The position numbers and the translations under genes were made by a program. Below are positions 8,380 to 16,051 of a stretch of 53,284 bases of DNA, one piece after another (the stretch's first letter is position 1; every line of letters starts with the position of its first letter). This DNA comes from an uncultured Flavobacteriales bacterium (GTDB lineage: Bacteria > Bacteroidota > Bacteroidia > Flavobacteriales_D > Sanyastnellaceae). The notes beneath the pieces are model-generated. The model saw only the letters and a list, made by a program, of their open reading frames with translations, did no database searches and was not told the DNA's origin. Location of the stretch: contig CAJQMI010000011.1 of the NCBI GenBank assembly GCA_905479395.1, positions 1-53,284 of the forward strand. Direction: 5' to 3'.

Positions 8380-9770
8380 CCTTGGCCGGTCAAGCGGGCA
8401 AAGTTTTCGTGAAACAAAGGAATGGTTTCAATCCCTTTGAAATAGTTGAACACCCCGTAATGCTCGTTTGGAGAATGAATGGCATCGCTATCGAGTCCGA
8501 ATCCCATTAGAACTGTTTTCAAGCCCAAAATTTGCTCAAAACTGGCGACAATTGGAATCGATCCTCCGCCTCGGAATGGAACCGGAGTGCGGCCAAACGA
8601 GCTTTCCATAGCGGCTGAAGCTGCTTGATAAGCGATGGAATCTGTTGGGGTAACCGCTGGCTGACCGCCGTGCATGGGTGTGATTTTGACCGAAACAGAT
8701 GGAGGCGCGATGGCATTGAAATGTTTCTCGAACAGCGCTGTAATGGTCTCGGGATCTTGATTGGGAACCAAGCGCATGGAGATTTTGGCTGAAGCCTTGC
8801 TCGCGATAACAGTTTTGGCTCCGTCTCCTGTGTAGCCACCCCAAATTCCATTTACATCCAACGTGGGCCGAATGCTCATGCATTCTGGAGCGGAATAACC
8901 CTTCTCGCCTTCCACCGCTCCAATGGCGATGCTCGACTTGTATTCTTCCTCATCAAATGGAGCCTCTGCCATTGCTTCGCGCTCCGCAGCACTCAACTCC
9001 ACCACATCGTCATAAAAACCATCAACCATGATGCGTTGGTCCTCATTTTTCATAGAAGCAATCATCTCACAAAGGATGTTGATGGGATTGGGAGCTGCAC
9101 CACCGTAAAGTCCGCTATGCAAATCCCGGTTGGGACCTGTCACCTCAACCTCTACGTAACTCAAACCTCTCAGGCCCACGGTGATCGATGGAATGTCATT
9201 GGCAATGATGCCCGTGTCACTCACCAAAACAATGTCCGCTGCCAACTTTTCGCGATGCTTTTCCAAAAAAGGTTCGAGGTGTGCAGAGCCAACTTCCTCC
9301 TCTCCTTCAATCATAAACTTGATGTTGCAATGCAGCGCATCTGACTGCACCATCGCTTCGAGCGCTTTGATGTGCATGAACATTTGGCCTTTGTCGTCGC
9401 ATGCGCCGCGGGCAAAAATGGCGCCCTCTGGGTGGAGAGTTGTCTTCTTGATGACCGGCTCAAAGGCAGGGGAATCCCAAAGCTCCAACGGATCTGCTGG
9501 TTGCACATCGTAGTGGCCATAAACCAAAACAGTTGGGGCATCTGGCGAGATGATCTTCTCTCCATACACTACGGGATAACCACCCGTGGATATTATTTCA
9601 ACGCTTTCAGCGCCTGCAGAACGCAAGTGATCAGCCACAGATTCCGCACATCTGGTGACATCTCCGGCAAATGCTGGATCAGCTGAAACAGATGGAATTC
9701 GCAGCAAGTCAAACAACTCGTTCAGGAACCGATCCCGGTTCTCTTGGATATAGGAGGAACAACGCGACAT
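8376..9770 (-). CDS. M20-family dipeptidase (CNDP-like metallopeptidase)
   Basis: This 464-aa protein has the M20 di-zinc peptidase signature: YGHYDVQP (H86, D88), ARGACDDKG (bridging Asp near 125), EGEEEVGS (catalytic and metal Glu near 158-159), a VSDTG segment supplying another Asp, and the late His in IHSPNEHYG. The dimerisation (lid) domain lies at about 200-370, including the conserved RDLHSGLYGG. It lacks a signal peptide, so it is cytoplasmic and should release amino acids from dipeptides or short peptides. It is the first gene of a coupled trio. A near-consensus -7 box lies 30 bases upstream. Confidence 0.9.
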   Translation of the reverse strand: MSRCSSYIQENRDRFLNELFDLLRIPSVSADPAFAGDVTRCAESVADHLRSAGAESVEIISTGGYPVVYGEKIISPDAPTVLVYGHYDVQPADPLELWDSPAFEPVIKKTTLHPEGAIFARGACDDKGQMFMHIKALEAMVQSDALHCNIKFMIEGEEEVGSAHLEPFLEKHREKLAADIVLVSDTGIIANDIPSITVGLRGLSYVEVEVTGPNRDLHSGLYGGAAPNPINILCEMIASMKNEDQRIMVDGFYDDVVELSAAEREAMAEAPFDEEEYKSSIAIGAVEGEKGYSAPECMSIRPTLDVNGIWGGYTGDGAKTVIASKASAKISMRLVPNQDPETITALFEKHFNAIAPPSVSVKITPMHGGQPAVTPTDSIAYQAASAAMESSFGRTPVPFRGGGSIPIVASFEQILGLKTVLMGFGLDSDAIHSPNEHYGVFNYFKGIETIPLFHENFARLTGQG

Positions 9771-9799
9771 GGGAAATTAAGTTCGATGTTTTGTACCCA

Positions 9800-9807
9800 C
9801 GAATATA
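9800..9807 (-). promoter_or_regulatory. Candidate -7 box for the dipeptidase operon
   Basis: Read on the minus strand, 9807-9800 is TATATTCG, one mismatch from TAnnTTTG. It lies 30 bases before the dipeptidase ATG at 9770. No clear -33 element is visible. Confidence 0.3.
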
Positions 9808-9878
9808 ACGCCAAGACCAGAACCATTCCACTACGAAGTCCCCCAGATGAGCATCAATGGTCTCGAAAGATGCCTCCG

Positions 9879-9886
9879 TATATTTG
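9879..9886 (+). promoter_or_regulatory. -7 box (TATATTTG) of proline dehydrogenase
   Basis: TATATTTGC is a perfect TAnnTTTGC element 31 bases before the ATG at 9917. It implies a transcript start near 9893, downstream of the alternative ORF start at 9857, and so supports 9917 as the true start. The -33 position is weak. Confidence 0.55.
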
Positions 9887-9916
9887 CACCCTCGGACAGT
9901 GTTCCGGCCTAAGAAA

Positions 9917-11167
9917 ATGAGCTCAACCGACTGCAAACCAACCCCGTCTGGAAATCTCCCGGACTTCGAGAATACTGAACAAGCATTTGCGCACCTGAAT
10001 TCAGGGCAATTGAACAAGGCGCTTGTGCTCTTCTCGACAGTTGGAAATCCAACGTTGGTCAAGTTTGGAAAGGTGATGATGAACGTCGCTTTGGCCCTTC
10101 GAATCCCTGTAGGATGGGCCATTCGGCCAACGGTTTACAGTCACTTTTGCGGAGGAGAAACGATTGCCGGTTGCGAGTCTACCATAAGCACACTGGCTGA
10201 CAACCAAGTCAGCACCATCCTCGATTACAGCGCTGAAGGCAAAGACTCTGAATTCGAATGGGACCGAACACAAGCAGAGATCATGCGTGCCATCCAAGCC
10301 ACGGAAGGAGATGATCGTCATGCATTTTCAGTTTTCAAAGTGAGCGGCCTTGCGTCGACTGCTTTGCTTGAGAAAATTGGATTGAGGTTGAAGCCATTGG
10401 AAAACCTCGAATCCGTTGGGCTAACCTTGAACCATGATGAGCAATCAGCTTGGGAGCGGGTTCAAGAACGCTTTTATTCATTGTGCGCGAAATCTGCAGC
10501 AATTGGAAAACCCGTCTTCATCGATGCCGAAGAAAGTTGGATTCAACCAACCATTGATGCTTTGGCTGAATCGGCAATGCGGAAGTGGAATGTGGAAGAA
10601 GCAATTGTCTATAACACGGTGCAGCTATACCGCACCGACCGACTTGGTTATCTGAAATCCCTGACCAAATCTGCCGGTGAAAAAGGATTCAAAATCGGCG
10701 TAAAATTGGTGCGCGGGGCATACATGGAGAAGGAGCGTGAACGGGCAATAACTCACGGCTACACATCTCCCATCCAACCAAACAAAACCGCAACGGACAA
10801 CGATTTCAACGCGGCCTTGGAATGGTGCATTTCCAACCTTGATCACGTTTCGCTGTGCGCAGGAAGCCACAATGAAGAGAGCAATGCGATTTTGTGTCAG
10901 CGCATGGACGAGATTGGCATCGATCGTGGCGATGATCGCATTTGGTTCGCACAATTGCTAGGTATGAGTGACCCCATCAGCTTCAATTTGGCCCGTTCGA
11001 ATTACCGCGTGGCCAAATACGTTCCTTACGGTCCCATCAAAGAAACCATCCCCTATTTAATTCGTCGTGCTGAAGAGAACACCTCCGTATCCGGCCAAAC
11101 TTCCAGGGAACTGGAATTGATTCGTCGAGAAAATGCCCGACGCGCCCTGCAACCGGAGCTCGAGTAA
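9917..11167 (+). CDS. Proline dehydrogenase (FAD-dependent, monofunctional)
   Basis: The 416-aa protein from ATG 9917 matches the PRODH domain. It oxidises proline to pyrroline-5-carboxylate, passing electrons via FAD to the quinone pool. Recognisable segments are IGVKLVRGAYMEKER (FAD/substrate region near the middle), LCAGSHNEES, IWFAQLLGMSD, and the C-terminal YRVAKYVPYGPIKETIPYL followed by RRAEEN, which carries the conserved substrate-binding arginines. There is no DNA-binding or aldehyde dehydrogenase domain, so it is not a PutA fusion. It is a single gene between convergent and divergent neighbours, with a promoter of its own. The region 11168-11315 after it holds a weak stem (11181-11207) without a T-run and nothing else I can name. 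Confidence 0.93.
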   Translation: MSSTDCKPTPSGNLPDFENTEQAFAHLNSGQLNKALVLFSTVGNPTLVKFGKVMMNVALALRIPVGWAIRPTVYSHFCGGETIAGCESTISTLADNQVSTILDYSAEGKDSEFEWDRTQAEIMRAIQATEGDDRHAFSVFKVSGLASTALLEKIGLRLKPLENLESVGLTLNHDEQSAWERVQERFYSLCAKSAAIGKPVFIDAEESWIQPTIDALAESAMRKWNVEEAIVYNTVQLYRTDRLGYLKSLTKSAGEKGFKIGVKLVRGAYMEKERERAITHGYTSPIQPNKTATDNDFNAALEWCISNLDHVSLCAGSHNEESNAILCQRMDEIGIDRGDDRIWFAQLLGMSDPISFNLARSNYRVAKYVPYGPIKETIPYLIRRAEENTSVSGQTSRELELIRRENARRALQPELE

Positions 11168-11315
11168 AGAATGCGTGGTCGATGGGTTCCATTGTGCGGA
11201 ATGCCATCGCTTGATCAAATTCGGATGAAACTCAGGAGCGATTCCGGGAGGGATCAGGTCAAAACTGTGTTCAAACAATGACATCCACCGTGCCACGATT
11301 GGGCGCATCCATAAC

Positions 11316-13280
11316 TTACGTTTTGACCCATCGGATGTTCTGCCACTCACCTCCCAAAAGCTGAATACGGGCAAAATAGACCCCCGATGGAAGGCCCGTA
11401 ACTGAGTGGCCATTCATAGCTTCGTATACCGATACCTCACGCAGTACTCGGCCACTTGCATCCGTCAACCAGACTAATTCAGCCGCTTGACCTTGCGGGG
11501 GAATGAGCCGAATTGTATTGCCCTCCGCAACCGGATTAGGCGCCACCCTCCATCCCTCAATGTCATCGCTGTAGCCCATCCATCCTTGGGCCGAGACTGC
11601 TTTCATCACAACCGGTGTGCGATCCGAGGCATTGAACATGGCTTCAAACGTCGCAATGGCCTCGGACTGATCTGCATATTCAAACATGCCGCTGACCCAA
11701 CGCGCTGGCACAGAGACGTATTGCAAGCGCGCATGCGCCTGAACTGATGCCGTGCCCGAAAGGTCGGCTATCCGGTAAACCAATCGATCAGTTCCCGATC
11801 CTTCATCTCCTACAGAACCGTCCTCGTTGCGGGAGTGATTGAAATCCAGGTCCAACTCCGCCATGGGACCAAAACGCACCGTGTCATAAGTCACGTGATT
11901 CATGTAAAAACCTCTCGGTGGCACACGGTTGTCTTTCAACAGGACCGATGCGCGCTCCAGGAGCTGGGTTGGAGTTCCTGAAACATCGCCAAAGACCGTT
12001 TCATAAACTTGAACTTGATCCTCCGAAACGATTTCATTCCAGTGTGGTTCGTAGGTCGCATCTCGCCCATTTAACCCTTCCTCAGGGGACCACTGGCCAC
12101 TATGAAATAGCGTGTCACCTGCCGATGAAATCAAGACAAATTCCAAGAATGCCATGCGCGAGGGGTAGCCACTTGGGAATTTATGCCCAGCAGCATTTCC
12201 AACCTCTACTTCAAATGCCCATTCTCCGATTGGAGAGGGCAACTGAATCAGTCGAAGTTGTGCCGTTTCATTTTGCAATGAACGCGTTGTTCGAGCGATG
12301 GTAGAATCAAATTGCGTTGGGCTAGCGCTCAACTCTAAGGCAACGGCATTGTCCCGCATTAGTTTCAGCATAAAGGCATTCCCGCCAACCAAATGATGCT
12401 TTCCAAACCGTTGTGGGAACAACCAGTTGGGCTGAGTAGCTGCAATTGCGCCGCCCTCAACTAGTGGCATATGACAGCCTTGACACTGCACATTCTCTGC
12501 ATTGAACGCAGAGTTCACCCACTCGAGATAGGTGGTCTGTTCAAAGTAGACTTGTCCGGTTTCTTCGCCTTCTAAATCTTGGGTGTGGACATAGAGCGAA
12601 TGGCAACTGGCGCACACTTCGCTGTTGCGCATGTGTTCCCCATAAACAGGAATGAAGCCTGTCTGTCCGCTCATCAGCCCATCCCACGGATTTTCGAAAC
12701 CACCCCAAGCCACATTTTCTGGATTAATCGGCAAGTCACCATTTGAGCGGCCAGCCAAGTTGATATCGTCAATCGTATGACATGCAGCACAGCCGACCCC
12801 ATCAAGGCCCAACGCGTCATCTGCTAAATCAGCCATGGTGTAACCATTTGGACCTGCAGTGCCTGTCAAGTGGGCCTCGTGAAATCCTTGGGGGGCGTGA
12901 CAAGCCGTGCAAACATTTTCGATTGATTCGCGATGTTCTGGGTTGACAAGTCCTTCATGAGCAACTTTGGCTTTCCAAAACGGATCTCGCGCGCTGTTTG
13001 CCATCATCGTGGCTTGCCAGTCGACAACGGGGCTTACCGTATGGCCATTTTCATCAACAAGCGCTTCACCATCAGGATCCGGAGCATGGCAATTCACGCA
13101 ATTCCCTGATCCGGTGAAATAAACGCCCTCCTCCGTGCAAAGTTCCCCCATGAGCCAGCGCATCATTGCCGCATCGTCGCCTTTGAACTTCTGATGCGGA
13201 TCCTCTGCAGACGTCAAAAACACTCCCGTGCAAACGGCAAGCAAAGGCAAAAAAATTGCAAAAAGTGTCGTGCGTTTCAT
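11316..13280 (-). CDS. T9SS-secreted pentaheme c-type cytochrome
   Basis: This 654-aa protein starts with a signal peptide (about residues 1-25) and has five CxxCH haem-binding motifs at 61-65 (CVNCH), 124-128 (CTACH), 164-168 (CAACH), 223-227 (CASCH) and 266-270 (CQGCH). The arrangement is similar to cytochrome c554-like multihaem proteins. Residues 330-560 are beta-rich, with a HKFPSGYPSRMAF segment. The last 75 residues are a T9SS type A sorting domain (APNPVAEG, LPSGVYFARI). It should be haem-loaded in the periplasm and then moved to the cell surface, which suggests extracellular electron transfer. It is divergently transcribed from a T9SS-secreted sugar dehydrogenase. Redox partner not shown. 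Confidence 0.88.
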   Translation of the reverse strand: MKRTTLFAIFLPLLAVCTGVFLTSAEDPHQKFKGDDAAMMRWLMGELCTEEGVYFTGSGNCVNCHAPDPDGEALVDENGHTVSPVVDWQATMMANSARDPFWKAKVAHEGLVNPEHRESIENVCTACHAPQGFHEAHLTGTAGPNGYTMADLADDALGLDGVGCAACHTIDDINLAGRSNGDLPINPENVAWGGFENPWDGLMSGQTGFIPVYGEHMRNSEVCASCHSLYVHTQDLEGEETGQVYFEQTTYLEWVNSAFNAENVQCQGCHMPLVEGGAIAATQPNWLFPQRFGKHHLVGGNAFMLKLMRDNAVALELSASPTQFDSTIARTTRSLQNETAQLRLIQLPSPIGEWAFEVEVGNAAGHKFPSGYPSRMAFLEFVLISSAGDTLFHSGQWSPEEGLNGRDATYEPHWNEIVSEDQVQVYETVFGDVSGTPTQLLERASVLLKDNRVPPRGFYMNHVTYDTVRFGPMAELDLDFNHSRNEDGSVGDEGSGTDRLVYRIADLSGTASVQAHARLQYVSVPARWVSGMFEYADQSEAIATFEAMFNASDRTPVVMKAVSAQGWMGYSDDIEGWRVAPNPVAEGNTIRLIPPQGQAAELVWLTDASGRVLREVSVYEAMNGHSVTGLPSGVYFARIQLLGGEWQNIRWVKT

Positions 13281-13321
13281 TAAGAAATGGTTCCAACAAA
13301 GTCCACAGCGATTGCTATGGG

Positions 13322-13329
13322 TATCTTTG
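13322..13329 (+). promoter_or_regulatory. -7 box (TATCTTTG) of the sugar dehydrogenase gene
   Basis: TATCTTTGG matches TAnnTTTG exactly and lies 28 bases before the ATG at 13358. It supports that start over the longer ORF beginning at 13256. Only three bases separate it from the opposing -7 box. Confidence 0.55.
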
Positions 13330-13332
13330 GCT

Positions 13333-13340
13333 CAAAGTTA
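13333..13340 (-). promoter_or_regulatory. -7 box (TAACTTTG) of the pentaheme cytochrome gene
   Basis: On the minus strand 13340-13333 reads TAACTTTG, an exact TAnnTTTG. It lies 52 bases before the ATG at 13280. With the opposite box it forms the symmetrical arrangement TAnnTTTG-GCT-CAAAnnTA, so RNA polymerase could occupy only one of the two at a time. Confidence 0.5.
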
Positions 13341-13357
13341 GAGACGAAACCACAACC

Positions 13358-14929
13358 ATGCCATCTACACACGCCCCTCTTTTGATTCAAAAGTTCTTCT
13401 TTTTTGCATGTTTGTGCTTGATCTCGGCAAGTTCCCTTCTGAGTCAATCAGCTCCCGAAGCCATCGTTGGCGAGCGTCTTATTGGAGCCGAATGGCCGGT
13501 ATCGGTGAGACCCGCTAGCCATGCAGAGGGCGAATCCAATTTGCTGATTGTGTGCCACAGCGGTTTGGTGATGTGGTATGATGAGTCCACCGGAACTGTT
13601 CGAGATGAACCTTTCTTGGACCTCAGTGCGGCTGGGTTGAATTTGGTCGATTATGGCATTATGAGTGAACAAGGATTGAATGATTTGATCCTCGATCCAA
13701 ATTTTGAAGAAAACGGCCTGTTTTATGTCATTTACAATGGCTACCGGCCGGATGGCACAGGAACTTTCATCGATGAACGACTGCTTTGTTTTGGCACAAA
13801 CGCTGACCGTACTGAAGCCGATACAACCACATGGTACGAAGTGCTTGAATTGGTTCAGCCCGCAAGAGGTCACAACGGTGGTCAGTTGCACTTTGGACCT
13901 CTCGATGGATATCTCTATATCAGCACAGGCGACGGAGGCGGAACAGGCACTGGCGAAACTGGCGGCGCGAGTGGTGGCGATGATCATGGAGCAATCGGGA
14001 ATGGCCAGGACCTGCAAACCCTGTTGGGTAAGTTGTTGCGAATTGAAGTCAATGGCCTCGAGCCCTATATCATTCCAGAAGGCAATCCTTTCGTCTCAAA
14101 CCCGGATGCATTGGATGAAATCTGGGCTTATGGATTCCGGAACCCATGGCGCTGGAGTTTCGATCGATTGACAGGTGATAAGTTCATCGGTGACGTAGGC
14201 GAAGTCGATTGGGAGGAAGTCAGCATGGAACGTGCGGATTCAGAGGGAGGACTCAATTATGGCTGGCGCCTCATGGAAGGCCCAATGTGTTACGAACCAA
14301 TTGAAGACTGTGACCCTGATGGCACATTGGAGCAGCCCATTTTTTCCTATCCCCATGAAAACGGTTGGTGCTCGGTCATCGGCGGTTATCGGTATCGAGG
14401 ACAAAACATTCCAACATTGTATGGGAATTATGTTTTTACAGATGCCTGTGGTTTTTACGACGTCAAATTCTGGACCTTGACAGAGCAAGCGGATGGCACT
14501 TGGACGGAAAAACCACTGGACATTCAAGTGCCCGGCGGTTTTGTGCCCTGGGAAGAAACCCGGTTTGGTTTCGGTGAAAACAATGAGGGCGAATTGTACC
14601 TCTGCACCCAGCAATTCGTCTACCGATTGAAGTATGATCCGGCAGATGGTTCAAGTCCAATTGCCCCAAATGAAGCGTTGCATTTCACACCGAATCCCGT
14701 TTCAATCGGTTCAGATGTAACACTCGATGTCGGCAGTGAAAGCATTTTAAATCGCATGCGCATTGCAGATTCTAGCGGCCGGCTGGTTCACGATGTCAAC
14801 CTAGAAACAGCCAGCGCTCCCTACGTTTGGAACACTTCCGGCATGCAACCTGGGACCTACATCATTGAAGCGTGGGTATTGAATGAGCCCGAACCCATAA
14901 GAGGCAAACTGAGCGTTGTTCGTATTTGA
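13358..14929 (+). CDS. T9SS-secreted PQQ-type sugar dehydrogenase (aldose/sorbosone dehydrogenase-like)
   Basis: From ATG 13358 the product is 523 aa, with a signal peptide (ends LLSQ). Residues 40-430 form the six-bladed propeller of the soluble PQQ glucose/aldose dehydrogenase (GSDH/HHIP-like) family. The segment RGHNGGQLHFG carries the expected catalytic His, GFRNPWRWSF carries the Arg-Asn pair of the PQQ site, and GGYRYRG plus YVFTDAC are typical of aldose sugar dehydrogenases. The C-terminal 80 residues are a T9SS sorting domain (FTPNPVSIG, MQPGTYIIEAW). It probably oxidises sugars at the cell surface, if PQQ is available; no PQQ synthesis genes are in the window. The adjacent divergent pentaheme cytochrome is an obvious candidate electron acceptor (inference). 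Confidence 0.87.
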   Translation: MPSTHAPLLIQKFFFFACLCLISASSLLSQSAPEAIVGERLIGAEWPVSVRPASHAEGESNLLIVCHSGLVMWYDESTGTVRDEPFLDLSAAGLNLVDYGIMSEQGLNDLILDPNFEENGLFYVIYNGYRPDGTGTFIDERLLCFGTNADRTEADTTTWYEVLELVQPARGHNGGQLHFGPLDGYLYISTGDGGGTGTGETGGASGGDDHGAIGNGQDLQTLLGKLLRIEVNGLEPYIIPEGNPFVSNPDALDEIWAYGFRNPWRWSFDRLTGDKFIGDVGEVDWEEVSMERADSEGGLNYGWRLMEGPMCYEPIEDCDPDGTLEQPIFSYPHENGWCSVIGGYRYRGQNIPTLYGNYVFTDACGFYDVKFWTLTEQADGTWTEKPLDIQVPGGFVPWEETRFGFGENNEGELYLCTQQFVYRLKYDPADGSSPIAPNEALHFTPNPVSIGSDVTLDVGSESILNRMRIADSSGRLVHDVNLETASAPYVWNTSGMQPGTYIIEAWVLNEPEPIRGKLSVVRI

Positions 14930-14940
14930 GCTTCCTGGAA

Positions 14941-15348
14941 TCAGGGACAATTGCATCCTTCTAGAGAAACAGCTGATGCTTCGGTGAAGCTCACCGTGCC
15001 GCTTTTGAGACTGAAGCAAACCTCCAATTGCCCCAAAGGACAGCTTGAATCTGTGTCCAAAACATAACAAGGTGGAACTTCCCGTGGAGAGCTAGCCGAC
15101 CAGTTGATTTCAGCGTCTAAAAGCCATTGCATCACCTGGGACATGGATACTTCTGAATGGTCTTCCGTGCAATTCATCCAGCACATCAATGCCTCCGATG
15201 GGCGGACGCCATCCATCTGCATGCGTGACTTGATGCGCTTCTCAGGAAGCCAATCATTGCAACCCCGGCCTTGAAAAAAGAAGACGCTCAGCAACAATCC
15301 AAGGAAGACTCCGATGCCGTAGCGCAAAAATCGTTGACGAAAATTCAC
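14941..15348 (-). CDS. Small membrane-anchored protein, DUF4258-like
   Basis: A GTG start at 15348 gives 135 aa. One N-terminal membrane segment (residues 9-27, preceded by Arg residues) is followed by GRGCNDWLPEKRIKSRM, which resembles the opening of DUF4258 proteins of Bacteroidota as I remember them. The rest is Cys-rich: Cys residues near CWMNC, PPCY, SSCP and EVCF, ending EGCNCP. A metal- or disulfide-related role is possible but unproven. It lies head to head with the ABC transporter genes, 58 bases apart. The -7 box at 15353-15360 would put the transcript start almost at the GTG, implying a leaderless or near-leaderless message. Confidence 0.6.
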   Translation of the reverse strand: MNFRQRFLRYGIGVFLGLLLSVFFFQGRGCNDWLPEKRIKSRMQMDGVRPSEALMCWMNCTEDHSEVSMSQVMQWLLDAEINWSASSPREVPPCYVLDTDSSCPLGQLEVCFSLKSGTVSFTEASAVSLEGCNCP

Positions 15349-15352
15349 GATT

Positions 15353-15360
15353 CAAAAGTA
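15353..15360 (-). promoter_or_regulatory. -7 box (TACTTTTG) of the DUF4258-like gene
   Basis: On the minus strand 15360-15353 reads TACTTTTG, an exact TAnnTTTG. It ends only four bases before the GTG start at 15348, so the transcript would have almost no leader. The opposing ABC gene has a one-mismatch box, TAAATTCG, at 15392-15399, also very close to its ATG at 15407. Confidence 0.35.
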
Positions 15361-15406
15361 ACGCAAAGGGCTGTCGTGTGCACTCCCTTCGTAAATTCGA
15401 ATTTCT

Positions 15407-16051
15407 ATGATTGCCTGCAACGACATTGCCTTTCAGTATCACACGGATTCTCCTGTGCTGTCTTTCCCCAATTTGGACTGCTCCAAAGGAGGGAAATTGC
15501 TCCTTCTGGGCAATTCTGGATGCGGCAAAACCACACTGCTCCATCTCATGTGCGGACTCTTGCGACCGAGGCAAGGAAAGATAGAAGTTCAAGGGCAGGA
15601 CCTTGCAGCTTTGAAAGGAAAAGACTTGGATCGGTTTCGCGGCGAGCATTTCGGCATCATCTTCCAGCAAAGCCACTTCATCCAAAGCTTGAGCGTTTTG
15701 GAAAATCTAGCCGTCCCCCACTTCTTATTGGGCCAATCATTCCCAAAAACAAAGGCTTTGGAACTGCTTGAGAGTTTGGGAATCTCCCACAAAGCCCAGG
15801 CAAAACCTCAGGCACTAAGTGTTGGAGAACAACAACGTGCAAGCATTGCACGCGCGCTCATCCACCAACCCAGCATTGTTTTGGCCGATGAGCCCACCAG
15901 CGCTCTTGACGATGATTCCACAGCAGCGGTAATCAGCCTGTTGGAGGAACAGTGTGCCTTTGCAGGGGCTTCGCTTATTGTTGTCACCCACGACCAACGA
16001 TTGAAGTCTCGTTACAACAACCGGGTTGAACTTAAACCGAGCGCGTCATGA
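15407..16051 (+). CDS. ABC transporter ATP-binding protein (LolD/MacB type)
   Basis: This 214-aa ATPase contains Walker A GNSGCGKT (35-42), Q-loop Q87, signature LSVGE (137-141), Walker B IVLADE (157-162) and the H-loop His near 195. The size and spacing match the LolD/FtsE/MacB subfamily, which pairs with FtsX-type permeases. Its stop overlaps the start of such a permease (ATGA at 16048-16051). It is the first gene of a three-gene unit ending in a DUF3299-like protein, an arrangement that recalls zinc-regulated (zrg-type) uptake loci of proteobacteria. Lipoprotein release is less likely given that context, but it is not excluded. Confidence 0.92.
   Translation: MIACNDIAFQYHTDSPVLSFPNLDCSKGGKLLLLGNSGCGKTTLLHLMCGLLRPRQGKIEVQGQDLAALKGKDLDRFRGEHFGIIFQQSHFIQSLSVLENLAVPHFLLGQSFPKTKALELLESLGISHKAQAKPQALSVGEQQRASIARALIHQPSIVLADEPTSALDDDSTAAVISLLEEQCAFAGASLIVVTHDQRLKSRYNNRVELKPSAS

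Noticed and set aside
9857-9916. Longer N-terminus of proline dehydrogenase
   Set aside because: The exact -7 box at 9879-9886 would lie inside the coding sequence, and the extra 20 residues do not resemble the family; the ATG at 9917 fits better.
11181-11207. Stem-loop after proline dehydrogenase as a terminator
   Set aside because: The stem is interrupted and no T-run follows on either strand.
11057-11413. Minus-strand 118-aa ORF over the gap between proline dehydrogenase and the cytochrome
   Set aside because: It overlaps both flanking genes on other frames and shows no recognisable domain or codon pattern of its own.
13256-13357. Longer N-terminus of the sugar dehydrogenase
   Set aside because: The extension overlaps the divergent cytochrome start and both promoter boxes and lacks signal-peptide character; the ATG at 13358 directly precedes a good signal peptide.
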